Shown here in pieces: positions 44,653 to 51,358 of a DNA stretch of 51,358 nt. Position numbers and translations under genes: made by a program. Where the stretch lies: positions 1 through 51,358 of the forward strand of contig CAXTHM010000022.1 of NCBI GenBank assembly GCA_964244115.1, read 5' to 3'. The number at the start of each line of letters is the position of its first letter. Positions within the stretch are counted from its first letter, which is position 1. The DNA comes from CADCWK01 sp964244115 (GTDB lineage: Bacteria; Chloroflexota; Chloroflexia; Thermomicrobiales; UBA6265). The notes under the pieces are model-generated. The model worked only from the letters and a program-made list of their open reading frames with translations. It searched no databases and was not told the origin of the DNA.

Positions 44653-44935
44653 ATGGCGGCGGAGCAGTCCCCACCCCCAGCCCCTCCCTGGGACCCGTCG
44701 CGCTCAGACCGAGCTGAAGCTCGATCTTCGGCTGCGACGGGTCCCAGGGAGGGGAGCACGGAATCCCTTAACTGGCTGGTGACAAACCATTACGGCTCGT
44801 TTCAGACGAAAACCAATACCGCAAAGAACAGCGCGTCTCCCCTCCCCGGGCAGCTGCGGAGCCGAAGCCGCTTTAGCGGATGAGCGAGCAGGTGAGCCGG
44901 GGAGGGGCCGGGGGTGGGGACTGCTCTGCCGCCGG
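44653..44935. repeat. Head-to-head family B composite (B6 and B7) with a 21-bp hairpin
   Basis: B6 and B7 are inverted: GCGGAGCAGTCCCCACCCCC at 44659 and its complement near 44910-44932. Within B6 the 21 bases 44681-44701 pair perfectly with 44734-44754 around a 32-base loop. The middle (about 44766-44835) is AT-richer and unique. Tests for codon bias give no gene. Confidence 0.8.
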
Positions 44936-44989
44936 AGCGTCTCCCTTGCAACCCGCTATCTGTAACACCAACCGCTTGTAGCCCTCTCT

Positions 44990-45028
44990 CCGGCCCCTTC
45001 CCTGACATGAAGGGGCCGGTCTGTTTTT
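44990..45028 (+). terminator. Canonical rho-independent terminator without an adjacent gene
   Basis: CCGGCCCCTTC and GAAGGGGCCGG form an 11-bp stem around 8 bases, followed by TCTG and TTTTT. It lies almost 400 bases after the PfpI gene and about 120 before the sigma gene. It is the only clear U-tract terminator that I see in the window. Confidence 0.85.
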
Positions 45029-45146
45029 CCGGACGCCCCGAATCCTTTTCCGCAAGACTACGTCAGGATAGGGAGACCTGAGATCTGAGACCCGGGACAG
45101 GTCGCCGGCCTCTACTGCACGCAGACGTACGAACAGGGACGGAGGG

Positions 45147-45746
45147 ATGGTGACGGCACTGGGACGAGACCCTGACCAGACCGACGTGACCGCCGACGAG
45201 ATCGACGAGCAGGACCGACGGGCCCTGTTCGCCGCCCAGCACGACCTCCGCGCCTTCGCCCCGATCTACCAGCGCTATCACCAGGCGATCTTCGGCTACT
45301 GCGTCCGGCGGCTGCGCGACCGCGATCTCGCGGCCGACGCGACCAGCCTGACCTTCTCGAAAGCCCTGACCGGTATCCACGGCTATCGGTCGGGCTCCGT
45401 GCCGGGCTGGCTGTTCGCCATCGCCCGCAACGTGGTGGTCGACGCCGTCCGCGCCGACCGTCGCCACACCGGCCTCGAGGACGCCGAAGCCGTCCCCGAC
45501 CGCGACCGCCTGCCGGACGAGGCGGCGATCGCGAGCGACCAGGAGCGCACGCTCCGCGATGCGATCCAGCGGCTGACGCCCGACCAGCGGGCCGTCGTCG
45601 AGCTTCGGCTGGCCGGGCTGACCGGCCCGGCGATCGCCACCGCGCTCGGGCTCAGCATCGGCGCGGTCAAGAGCAGCCAGCACCGGGCCTACGCCCGGCT
45701 GCGGACGCTGCTCCGCGACGAGCACATCTCCGGAGGAGGGTCATGA
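45147..45746 (+). CDS. ECF-type RNA polymerase sigma factor
   Basis: 199-aa sigma-70 family factor with region 2 (about residues 35-105: FAPIYQRYHQAIFGYCVRRL, PGWLFAIARNVVVDAVR) and region 4 (about 138-190: LTPDQRAVVELRLAGLTGPAIATALGLS and VKSSQHRAYARLR). Regions 1 and 3 are missing, as in ECF factors. ATG at 45147 abuts GGAGGG; GTG at 45150 is an equally possible start. The stop overlaps the start of the membrane propeller protein gene as ATGA, which is typical of sigma/anti-sigma pairs. Confidence 0.92.
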   Translation: MVTALGRDPDQTDVTADEIDEQDRRALFAAQHDLRAFAPIYQRYHQAIFGYCVRRLRDRDLAADATSLTFSKALTGIHGYRSGSVPGWLFAIARNVVVDAVRADRRHTGLEDAEAVPDRDRLPDEAAIASDQERTLRDAIQRLTPDQRAVVELRLAGLTGPAIATALGLSIGAVKSSQHRAYARLRTLLRDEHISGGGS

Positions 45747-48142
45747 CGCCGCACGACCGATACGCCGCCCCCGGCGACCACGAGGCCGACGAGCTCGACC
45801 GCTTCCTCGATGCGCTCGTCGCCGGTCAGCCATCGCCCACCGACGATCTCCCCCGAACCCTCGCGACCGCGGCCCGGCACGTTCACCGGTTCGCCGACGA
45901 GCGCGTCGCGCCGCGACTCACCCCGACCGAATCAGACCGACTCTGGGAGGACCTCATGCAGACGCACACGGTTCCACACGCGCTCCCCTTCCCCGGCCCG
46001 TTCCGGCCGAACCCGATCGGCGCCCCGACCGACCGACCCGACGCGACCGATCGCCACCGGGCGGCGCGACTTCACCTGGTCGGGTCGACTGGCGCTGCCA
46101 CGCCCCCTCCGGCCCCCACGCTCGGCACCCATCGCGACGGCGGCCCGCGACGGCGCTGGGCCCGGCACGGCTGGCCGATCGTCGAACTCCTTGGCGTCGC
46201 GGCCCTGATCATCGGGCTGGTCTCCGTCATCATGGGCGGCTTCGATGGCAACGACGGCGGTCGCCCGGCCGTGATCCCGATGGCCGGCGTCGGCACCGCC
46301 ACCCCGGAGGAGGCGTCCGACGAGGTCGCCGCCCTGCCGGATCCCGGCCAGACCGGCGTCATGCCCGGCCCCGGGATCGACGGCAACCCGGAACTGGTCT
46401 GGCGCGTCCCGATCGAGGAGGTCACCAGCGACCTGTTCGTCAGCGACGGCACGATCGTCCGGGCGCATTTCTCGGACGAGATCCCGGCTGACTTCCCGAA
46501 CACGACCAACCCCTGGACGATCGAGGCGCTCTCGGCCCGGGCCGGTACCCCGATCTGGTCGACTCAAGTCGAAGCCTCCGGCGTTCAGATCGGCGGGATC
46601 TGGCAGGACACGGTCATCTTCGTCGCATCCGGCGATTACGGACCGATCCGGATCGGCGATGAGGAGATCGGCGATCAGGGCCAGGGGTTCGTCATCGGGA
46701 TGGACCTGGCGACCGGAGCCATGCAGTGGTCGACACGGGTGACGGACGATTCCGCCGTTCCTGCCTCGGCGTACTTGCCGACGCTCTCAAACGACCAGGT
46801 CTTCGTTCCGACGAGCCAGGGCATGCTGTATTCAGTCAACCCAGCCGGTGGTTCCGTCAGTTGGTCGGCCGCAGTTGGTGATCAGAGTGTGAGACAGGCA
46901 GTCCAGCAATCGTTCTCCCGGCCGGCGGTCGCCGACGACATCGTGGCGATCTATTCCTGGGCGACCGGATCGGCCTACGCCTTCAACACCAGCAGCGGTC
47001 AGCAGCAATGGGATATCGAACTCTCTGCCGATCCGGCGGTGGGATCCAGTCGAACGTCGATCGCTGGCCCGGTAATGTCCGGCGGATCCGTCTACTTCAC
47101 CAGCGCTGACTACGGGTCGCAGGATTCGACGGGAGCGCAATCCCTGACCGCCGTCGATGCCGCATCCGGCGCGATGCGCTGGACCACGGATCTCACGCCG
47201 ATCGACCTGACGACCGGCTCCAGGCCATACGGCGTTGGCCAGCCCTATGTTGCGGGTGATCACATCATCGTCTCGATAGGTGGTGATGACGGTTTCGGTC
47301 TGACGGCCTTCTCGATCGACAGTGGCGTGCAGGTCTGGCAGCGCGGCTTTGGAGATTCGCTCTTCTCGCTCCTCTCAATTGCCGATGACACCGTGTATGC
47401 CGCTCGGGTCAGCGGTGAACTGACCGGAGTCGATGTCGAGACCGGCGATGAACTTTGGTCGGTTGAGACCGGCGGTGAACTGCGTAACGCCCCGTTCATC
47501 GTCGACGGCATGGTCTTCCAGGCTGGCATGGATGGGCAGCTCTACGCTCTGGGAGACCAGGGCAGCGGGGCCGCGACGCCAGGCGCATCGACCGACATCT
47601 CCGGCCTGGCGTCCTGCGACGTCGAGCCACGGGCGCCGGCCTCCGACCTGTTCGCGACGGCCGCGGAGCAGTCGCCGAGATCGACGCTCGTCGAACCGGC
47701 GTACCTTGGCACCGACGCGGATCGGTTCCCCACGGCGCCGACCATCGCCTGGGACGATCTCCCGGTCGGAACGCCGGCGGACGCGGAGGTTGCCACAGCG
47801 ATCCAGCAAACCGTCGACGGCATCGCCACCTGCACCCGGGCCGGGGAACAGGCGCAGGTTGCCGCCTACTACACGGATGACTACTTCAGCCGCCCCTACA
47901 ACCAGGGCGTCGCGGAGTTCTCCGACCGCTACTTCCCCTCTTCGGAGATCCCGGTGTTGAGCGGCGATCTCCGGGTGCTGGACGACGGCCGGGTCGGGAT
48001 GATCGCGACCGAGGGGCTGATCAGCCGGGAGATCGGCCAGAACCAGGCGACGCTCTACATCTTCGCCGAGCAGCCGGACGGTCAGTGGCTGATCGATGAG
48101 GTCGTCATCGTCAACAACAGCGGGGAGGCGCCGCAGGGGTAG
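45743..48142 (+). CDS. Probable membrane anti-sigma factor with PQQ-like beta-propeller and NTF2-like tail
   Basis: 799-aa single-pass membrane protein. Cytoplasmic part residues 1-140 (acidic then Pro-rich, with DLPRTLATAARHVHRFADERVAP); transmembrane helix about 145-165; extracytoplasmic PQQ-like propeller about 205-600, whose blades show repeated DLATGAMQWSTRV, SVNPAGGSVSWSA, DAASGAMRWTTDL, DVETGDELWSVET segments; a linker; and from about 690 an NTF2/Cif-like region (YYTDDYFSRPYN, DGQWLIDEVVIV). The cytoplasmic part lacks a recognisable zinc anti-sigma motif. Coupling to the ECF factor makes it the likely regulator; a ligand bound by the propeller might be the signal (inference). A strong hairpin follows the stop. 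Confidence 0.82.
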   Translation: MTPHDRYAAPGDHEADELDRFLDALVAGQPSPTDDLPRTLATAARHVHRFADERVAPRLTPTESDRLWEDLMQTHTVPHALPFPGPFRPNPIGAPTDRPDATDRHRAARLHLVGSTGAATPPPAPTLGTHRDGGPRRRWARHGWPIVELLGVAALIIGLVSVIMGGFDGNDGGRPAVIPMAGVGTATPEEASDEVAALPDPGQTGVMPGPGIDGNPELVWRVPIEEVTSDLFVSDGTIVRAHFSDEIPADFPNTTNPWTIEALSARAGTPIWSTQVEASGVQIGGIWQDTVIFVASGDYGPIRIGDEEIGDQGQGFVIGMDLATGAMQWSTRVTDDSAVPASAYLPTLSNDQVFVPTSQGMLYSVNPAGGSVSWSAAVGDQSVRQAVQQSFSRPAVADDIVAIYSWATGSAYAFNTSSGQQQWDIELSADPAVGSSRTSIAGPVMSGGSVYFTSADYGSQDSTGAQSLTAVDAASGAMRWTTDLTPIDLTTGSRPYGVGQPYVAGDHIIVSIGGDDGFGLTAFSIDSGVQVWQRGFGDSLFSLLSIADDTVYAARVSGELTGVDVETGDELWSVETGGELRNAPFIVDGMVFQAGMDGQLYALGDQGSGAATPGASTDISGLASCDVEPRAPASDLFATAAEQSPRSTLVEPAYLGTDADRFPTAPTIAWDDLPVGTPADAEVATAIQQTVDGIATCTRAGEQAQVAAYYTDDYFSRPYNQGVAEFSDRYFPSSEIPVLSGDLRVLDDGRVGMIATEGLISREIGQNQATLYIFAEQPDGQWLIDEVVIVNNSGEAPQG

Positions 48143-48163
48143 CCAACACGCGGCCCAGATCCG

Positions 48164-48208
48164 ACACAGCGGCGCCACCGGGCATTTCGACCGGTGGCGC
48201 CGCTGTGT
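48164..48208 (+). terminator. Terminator of the sigma/anti-sigma operon
   Basis: ACACAGCGGCGCCACCGG and CCGGTGGCGCCGCTGTGT form a perfect 18-bp stem with a 9-base loop, 22 bases after the stop codon. Only TTCT follows, so the U-tract is poor. Confidence 0.8.
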
Positions 48209-48212
48209 TCTC

Positions 48213-48434
48213 GTCGTAGGGGCGAAGCTTGCGAGCCAGGCCGCCGCAGCGGCCATCGCCCCGCAGGGCGATAACCGGCGCACGGGGTTCAACCGCGTAG
48301 ATGAGCATCAAGCCGACGGACCGGTCGCATGTATTGCCCACGGGCGGAGTTCATTGGGGCACGGTTGAACCCGGAACACCGTCTCGCCTGGCGGCGATTG
48401 CCGCTGCGGCGGCCGGGCTCGCAAGCGTCGCCAC
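48213..48434. repeat. Head-to-head family A composite (A6 and A7)
   Basis: A6 (minus, 48213-48297) matches A5 at 37853-37937 with one mismatch. A7 (plus, 48363-48434) is a relative of A4 at 37694-37769. The 65-base spacer shares GTATTGCCCACG-like sequence with that of the other composite, read in the opposite sense. The composite as a whole is thus an inverted copy of 37694-37937. Confidence 0.85.
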
Positions 48435-48478
48435 ATCATGGGCCTTTGCCAGCTGTCGAACAGATCCCCCGAGAACGG

Positions 48479-49783
48479 TCACACGACCCAGAACCCGGCG
48501 GCGAACAGCACCATCAGGAGGACCAGCAGCGCGGTCGAGACGACCAGCGTCAGGTCCCGCAACGCCGTCGAGGAGCGGGGCAGCCGGGCCGACGCCCGCA
48601 GTACCTCCGGCCGGTCGCCCGGCCGCGCCCCCTCCAGCAGCGCCGCGAGGACGATCGTCGCGCCGATCGCCGGGAGCAGATACCGGCCCAGCGACACCCA
48701 GGTGTTGGCGAACTGGACCACGACCAGCAGCGTCGTCAGCAGTGCCGTGGCCTCGTCCAGCCAGCGCCAGACCAGCGGCAGGACGACGACCGCTCCCAGC
48801 CCCAGGACGACGTTCAGCGCGATCACGAGGCGGCGCTCGTCACCGGTGAAGTAGCCCACCGGGTCCCGGATCAGGAAGTCGAGGTAGTACCAGACGTAGT
48901 CGCTCCAGGTGCCCCAGTTGGCCTGGGCCGAGAAATAGGCGAACGGGTTGCCCGTCTCCCACCAGAGGTAGCCGAAGTAGGCGACGACGCCCCAGACCGA
49001 CAGCACGGCTGTCCAGATCAGCTCCCGCAGCGGCTCGCCCCGCCGCCAGGCGAGGAAGACCAGCGCCGGCGCGATCGCCAGACCGACCAGCCGCGACCCC
49101 GTCGCCAGCCCGGCGACCAGCGCCGCCAGCCGCCAGCGCCCGGACAGCCCCAGTCGGAGCGAGACGACGACGAGCAGCAGGAACAGCGACTCGCTGTAGG
49201 CCGCCGTGAAGAAGAACGAGAACGGCGAGACGCAGAGCAGCAGCGTGGCCGTCCGGGCGACGCGCTCCCCGAGCTGGTCGGCGACCATGCCGGCGAACAG
49301 GGGGACGGCGACGAGGAAGCAGACGGAGCTGATCGCCAGCGCCGCGAACGCCAGCGCCGGTCCCTCCGGCTCGACGCCGAGGACCGCGACCGCGCCGCGC
49401 ATCAGCATCGGATAGAGCGGAAAGAAGCCGACCCCGCCGTCGTGGCTCGGGCTGTCCGGGTCGCCATAGCCCAGCCGGGCGACGGCGACGTAGTGCGAGA
49501 CGTCCCAGCGCGCCCAGCCATCGACCAGCGGGTAGTTGGCGAGGAAACGGTCGTAGAGCTGCTCCGGGTACGGTCCGACCCGCGGGACCGTCCGGACCGT
49601 CACCATCGCCACTAGCAGCAGCGCCAGCCGCGTGACGAGGACGACCCCGATCGCGTACCAGGTCAGGGCGGACAGCCCGAGCCGGCGTGGGCTGCGGCCG
49701 ACGGCCCGGCGCCGGGCGGTCGGGCCGTCCGGGCGGGTGTCGGTCCGGTCCACGGATCGAACCCGGGTCGCCTGGGCTGCCAT
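48479..49783 (-). CDS. PIG-V-like mannosyltransferase, multi-TM
   Basis: 434-aa polytopic membrane protein, around ten helices. Motifs fit lipid-linked-sugar mannosyltransferases of the PIG-V/GT76 type: RWDVSHYVAVARLGY, with the membrane-proximal Asp, FFPLYPML, YSESLFLL and, later, SLGRYLLP. Start: ATG at 49783, overlapping the stop of the upstream metallopeptidase gene by one base (TGATG). The extra N-terminal 35 residues are basic and cytoplasmic. Acceptor unknown; extracytoplasmic glycan or glycolipid synthesis is the likely role by family. Confidence 0.82.
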   Translation of the reverse strand: MAAQATRVRSVDRTDTRPDGPTARRRAVGRSPRRLGLSALTWYAIGVVLVTRLALLLVAMVTVRTVPRVGPYPEQLYDRFLANYPLVDGWARWDVSHYVAVARLGYGDPDSPSHDGGVGFFPLYPMLMRGAVAVLGVEPEGPALAFAALAISSVCFLVAVPLFAGMVADQLGERVARTATLLLCVSPFSFFFTAAYSESLFLLLVVVSLRLGLSGRWRLAALVAGLATGSRLVGLAIAPALVFLAWRRGEPLRELIWTAVLSVWGVVAYFGYLWWETGNPFAYFSAQANWGTWSDYVWYYLDFLIRDPVGYFTGDERRLVIALNVVLGLGAVVVLPLVWRWLDEATALLTTLLVVVQFANTWVSLGRYLLPAIGATIVLAALLEGARPGDRPEVLRASARLPRSSTALRDLTLVVSTALLVLLMVLFAAGFWVV

Positions 49784-51358
49784 CAGCCGGCCAGCAGAGC
49801 GCTGAGGCGCTGCCGGTCGGCCTCGAGGTCGGCCGGAGTGAAGTCCACCGCCCCGTTCTCCTCGTCGAACCAGTCGGCCCAGAGGTCGCCGAGATCCCGG
49901 CCGGAGGCCGCCTCGAACGCCGTCCGCAGGTCATCCGGGGTGGCGACCCGGAAGCGGAAGTCGCTGACGTACCGGTGGAGCCCGGCGAAGAAGGTGTCGT
50001 CGCCGATCGCCTCCCGGACCGCGTCGAAGGCGACCGCCCCCTTGTAGTAGGCCGCGACAACGTACTCCGAGGCCGGAGCGTAAGCGTCGCTTGGGTAATC
50101 GGTGACGACGTCGCCGTCGCTGAACAGGTAGCGGAGGTAGGGGATCTCGTTCTGCGACAGGTAACAGACCGTGAACTCGTCCTCGCCGTACTGGAGCCGA
50201 TAGAAGTAGGCCATCAGGTAGTTGGCGATCCCCTCGTCCTGGAAGCCGTGGGCGTACTGGTCGTTGCCGACCAGCCCGTAGAACCACTGGTGGAGCACCT
50301 CGTGGACGACCAGGCTCTCCAGGTACGACGTGTCGGGCGGGGTGACCGTCGCCTCGTCGTAGTAGTCGCCGCCGATGAAGACCAACTGCGGGAACTCGAT
50401 CCCGGCCGCGCCATTGCCGACCGAGACCTCGACGAGGTCCAGCTGGGCGAACGGGTAGTCGCCGAGCAGCGGCTGGTACTGGCCCAATGTCGCGACGCCG
50501 GCCGCGAGGACCGCCTCGGCGCCGACCTCGGCGCCGGGGTTGAACCACGACACGACCTCGATCTCGCCGACCTGCTCGCTGATCCGGTCCAGGGTCGCGT
50601 CGGCGACGAAGGTGAAGTCCCGCGACGGCCCGGTGACGAAATCGTGGGCGACGGCATCGCCCTCCGGCTCGGTCGCGACCTCGAGGCCGGACGCGGCGAT
50701 CCGCCAGTCCGCGGGCAGCGTGATGGTGACGTCGTAGAGCGAGGTGTCGGAGTAGATCGGGTCGCCGTTGACGCTGACGGGCTCGACCTTCCAGCCCTGC
50801 TCCTCGGTCGGCTCGATCCCGGCCAGGATCGGGTACCAGTGCGCCAGCGCCAGCGTCCCGGAGCCGGGGCTGTAGGTGAACATGCCGTAGCTGCCGGCCG
50901 GGTCGTTGGCGACGTCCCCGTCGAAGGCGTAGGTGATCTCGATCGCCTCGCCGGGCGCCAGCTCCGTCCCGAGCGGCACCGTCACGACGGTGTCGGCGAC
51001 GCTCAGGGTCGGCTCCTCGGGCTGCCCGGCGACCTCGACGTCGCGCATCGTGATGTCGCCCTCCCCGTAGCGTGGGTCGTTGGCATAGAGCCGGAAGACG
51101 GCCGCGTCGAGCGGCCGGTCGGTCGGGTTGACGAACAGCAGGTCGACGGTGCCGCCGAAGGTCGTCAGCTCGGTGTCGGTCGCCGGGGTCACGGCGAGGT
51201 CGATGTCGTAGCGGGACAACGTCCCGGCCGTCTCGGCGTAGACCTCGTCCCGGCTGCCCTCGGCGACGCCGGCGTACAGATCGAGATCCGTGTCGCCGTT
51301 GCCGGGCTGGCCGACCGGGGTGCCGCCGACGGGCGTGCCGACCGGCGTGGCCGCCCCC
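49783..51358 (-). CDS. M1-family zinc metallopeptidase (5' end beyond the window)
   Basis: Gluzincin aminopeptidase-like protein. Zinc site HEVLH, 18 residues, then E in QDEGIAN, the exact HExxH-x18-E pattern of family M1; GAAGIEFP upstream corresponds to the GAMEN-like exopeptidase loop. The beta-sandwich N-terminal domain (DLAVTPATDTELTTFGGTV onward) precedes it. The frame stays open to the window edge; its visible first part reads ATPVGTPVGGTPVGQPG, a TPVG-type linker typical of exported or lipid-anchored Chloroflexota proteins. A TTG at 51219 could start a shorter product but I think the true start lies outside. Coupled to the mannosyltransferase gene. Confidence 0.9.
   Translation of the reverse strand, partial: GAATPVGTPVGGTPVGQPGNGDTDLDLYAGVAEGSRDEVYAETAGTLSRYDIDLAVTPATDTELTTFGGTVDLLFVNPTDRPLDAAVFRLYANDPRYGEGDITMRDVEVAGQPEEPTLSVADTVVTVPLGTELAPGEAIEITYAFDGDVANDPAGSYGMFTYSPGSGTLALAHWYPILAGIEPTEEQGWKVEPVSVNGDPIYSDTSLYDVTITLPADWRIAASGLEVATEPEGDAVAHDFVTGPSRDFTFVADATLDRISEQVGEIEVVSWFNPGAEVGAEAVLAAGVATLGQYQPLLGDYPFAQLDLVEVSVGNGAAGIEFPQLVFIGGDYYDEATVTPPDTSYLESLVVHEVLHQWFYGLVGNDQYAHGFQDEGIANYLMAYFYRLQYGEDEFTVCYLSQNEIPYLRYLFSDGDVVTDYPSDAYAPASEYVVAAYYKGAVAFDAVREAIGDDTFFAGLHRYVSDFRFRVATPDDLRTAFEAASGRDLGDLWADWFDEENGAVDFTPADLEADRQRLSALLAG

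Overview
The window is a strongly GC-rich, gene-dense bacterial segment with many GTG and some TTG starts, ATGA/GTGA overlaps and strong GGAGG-type ribosome sites. Two runs of N (13946-13988 and 22884-22893) show that it is a scaffolded draft or metagenome assembly. The gene content fits Chloroflexota, most likely a Thermomicrobia relative: a multi-TM LiaS/NarX-type kinase, an ECF sigma factor with a beta-propeller anti-sigma protein, a Tat-exported cupredoxin-like protein, a nuoABCD cluster without nuoE-N, and TPxG-rich exported proteins. This placement is inference; there is no rRNA, tRNA or other marker in the window.

Layout. 1-2.3 kb: repeats, inorganic pyrophosphatase, KDG-type sugar kinase. 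2.6-4.9 kb: orphan MalK/UgpC-type ABC ATPase, then a Tat-exported two-domain cupredoxin-like protein. 5.0-7.9 kb: two-component pair whose kinase carries two in-frame stop codons. 8.2-10.2 kb: Hsp20, HAD hydrolase, ribbon-helix-helix protein. 10.4-12.6 kb: KtrA-KtrB potassium uptake. 12.6-16.3 kb: ArsR-type regulator, small His-rich protein, flavoprotein with a Cys-pair tail and an MFS transporter, all on the minus strand behind a dyad operator; this is the best candidate here for an under-described metalloid or thiol-toxicant system. 16.4-21.4 kb: SulP anion transporter and a CopA Cu+ ATPase behind a near-consensus CsoR box.

22.1-25.4 kb: nuoA-nuoB-nuoC-nuoD, with an artefactual gap inside nuoB. 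25.4-30.9 kb: CzcO/FMO-like flavoprotein, six-TM membrane protein, and a coupled MFS-NagZ pair that suggests muropeptide or GlcNAc salvage. 31.3-37.6 kb: SDR oxidoreductase, a start-less coding fragment, ThpR, accD-accA and an amylosucrase-type GH13 enzyme. 38.2-43.8 kb: a histidine kinase with an N-terminal excisionase-type HTH, then a tightly overlapped cluster (tail-anchored solenoid-like protein, YtxH protein, purK, purE). 44-48.1 kb: DJ-1/PfpI protein, ECF sigma factor and membrane propeller anti-sigma. 48.5 kb to the end: PIG-V-like mannosyltransferase and an M1 metallopeptidase cut by the window edge.

The larger intergenic gaps are occupied by two dispersed repeat families (A and B) arranged head-to-head, sometimes nested, as BIME/MITE-like composites. 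They create many spurious reading frames.
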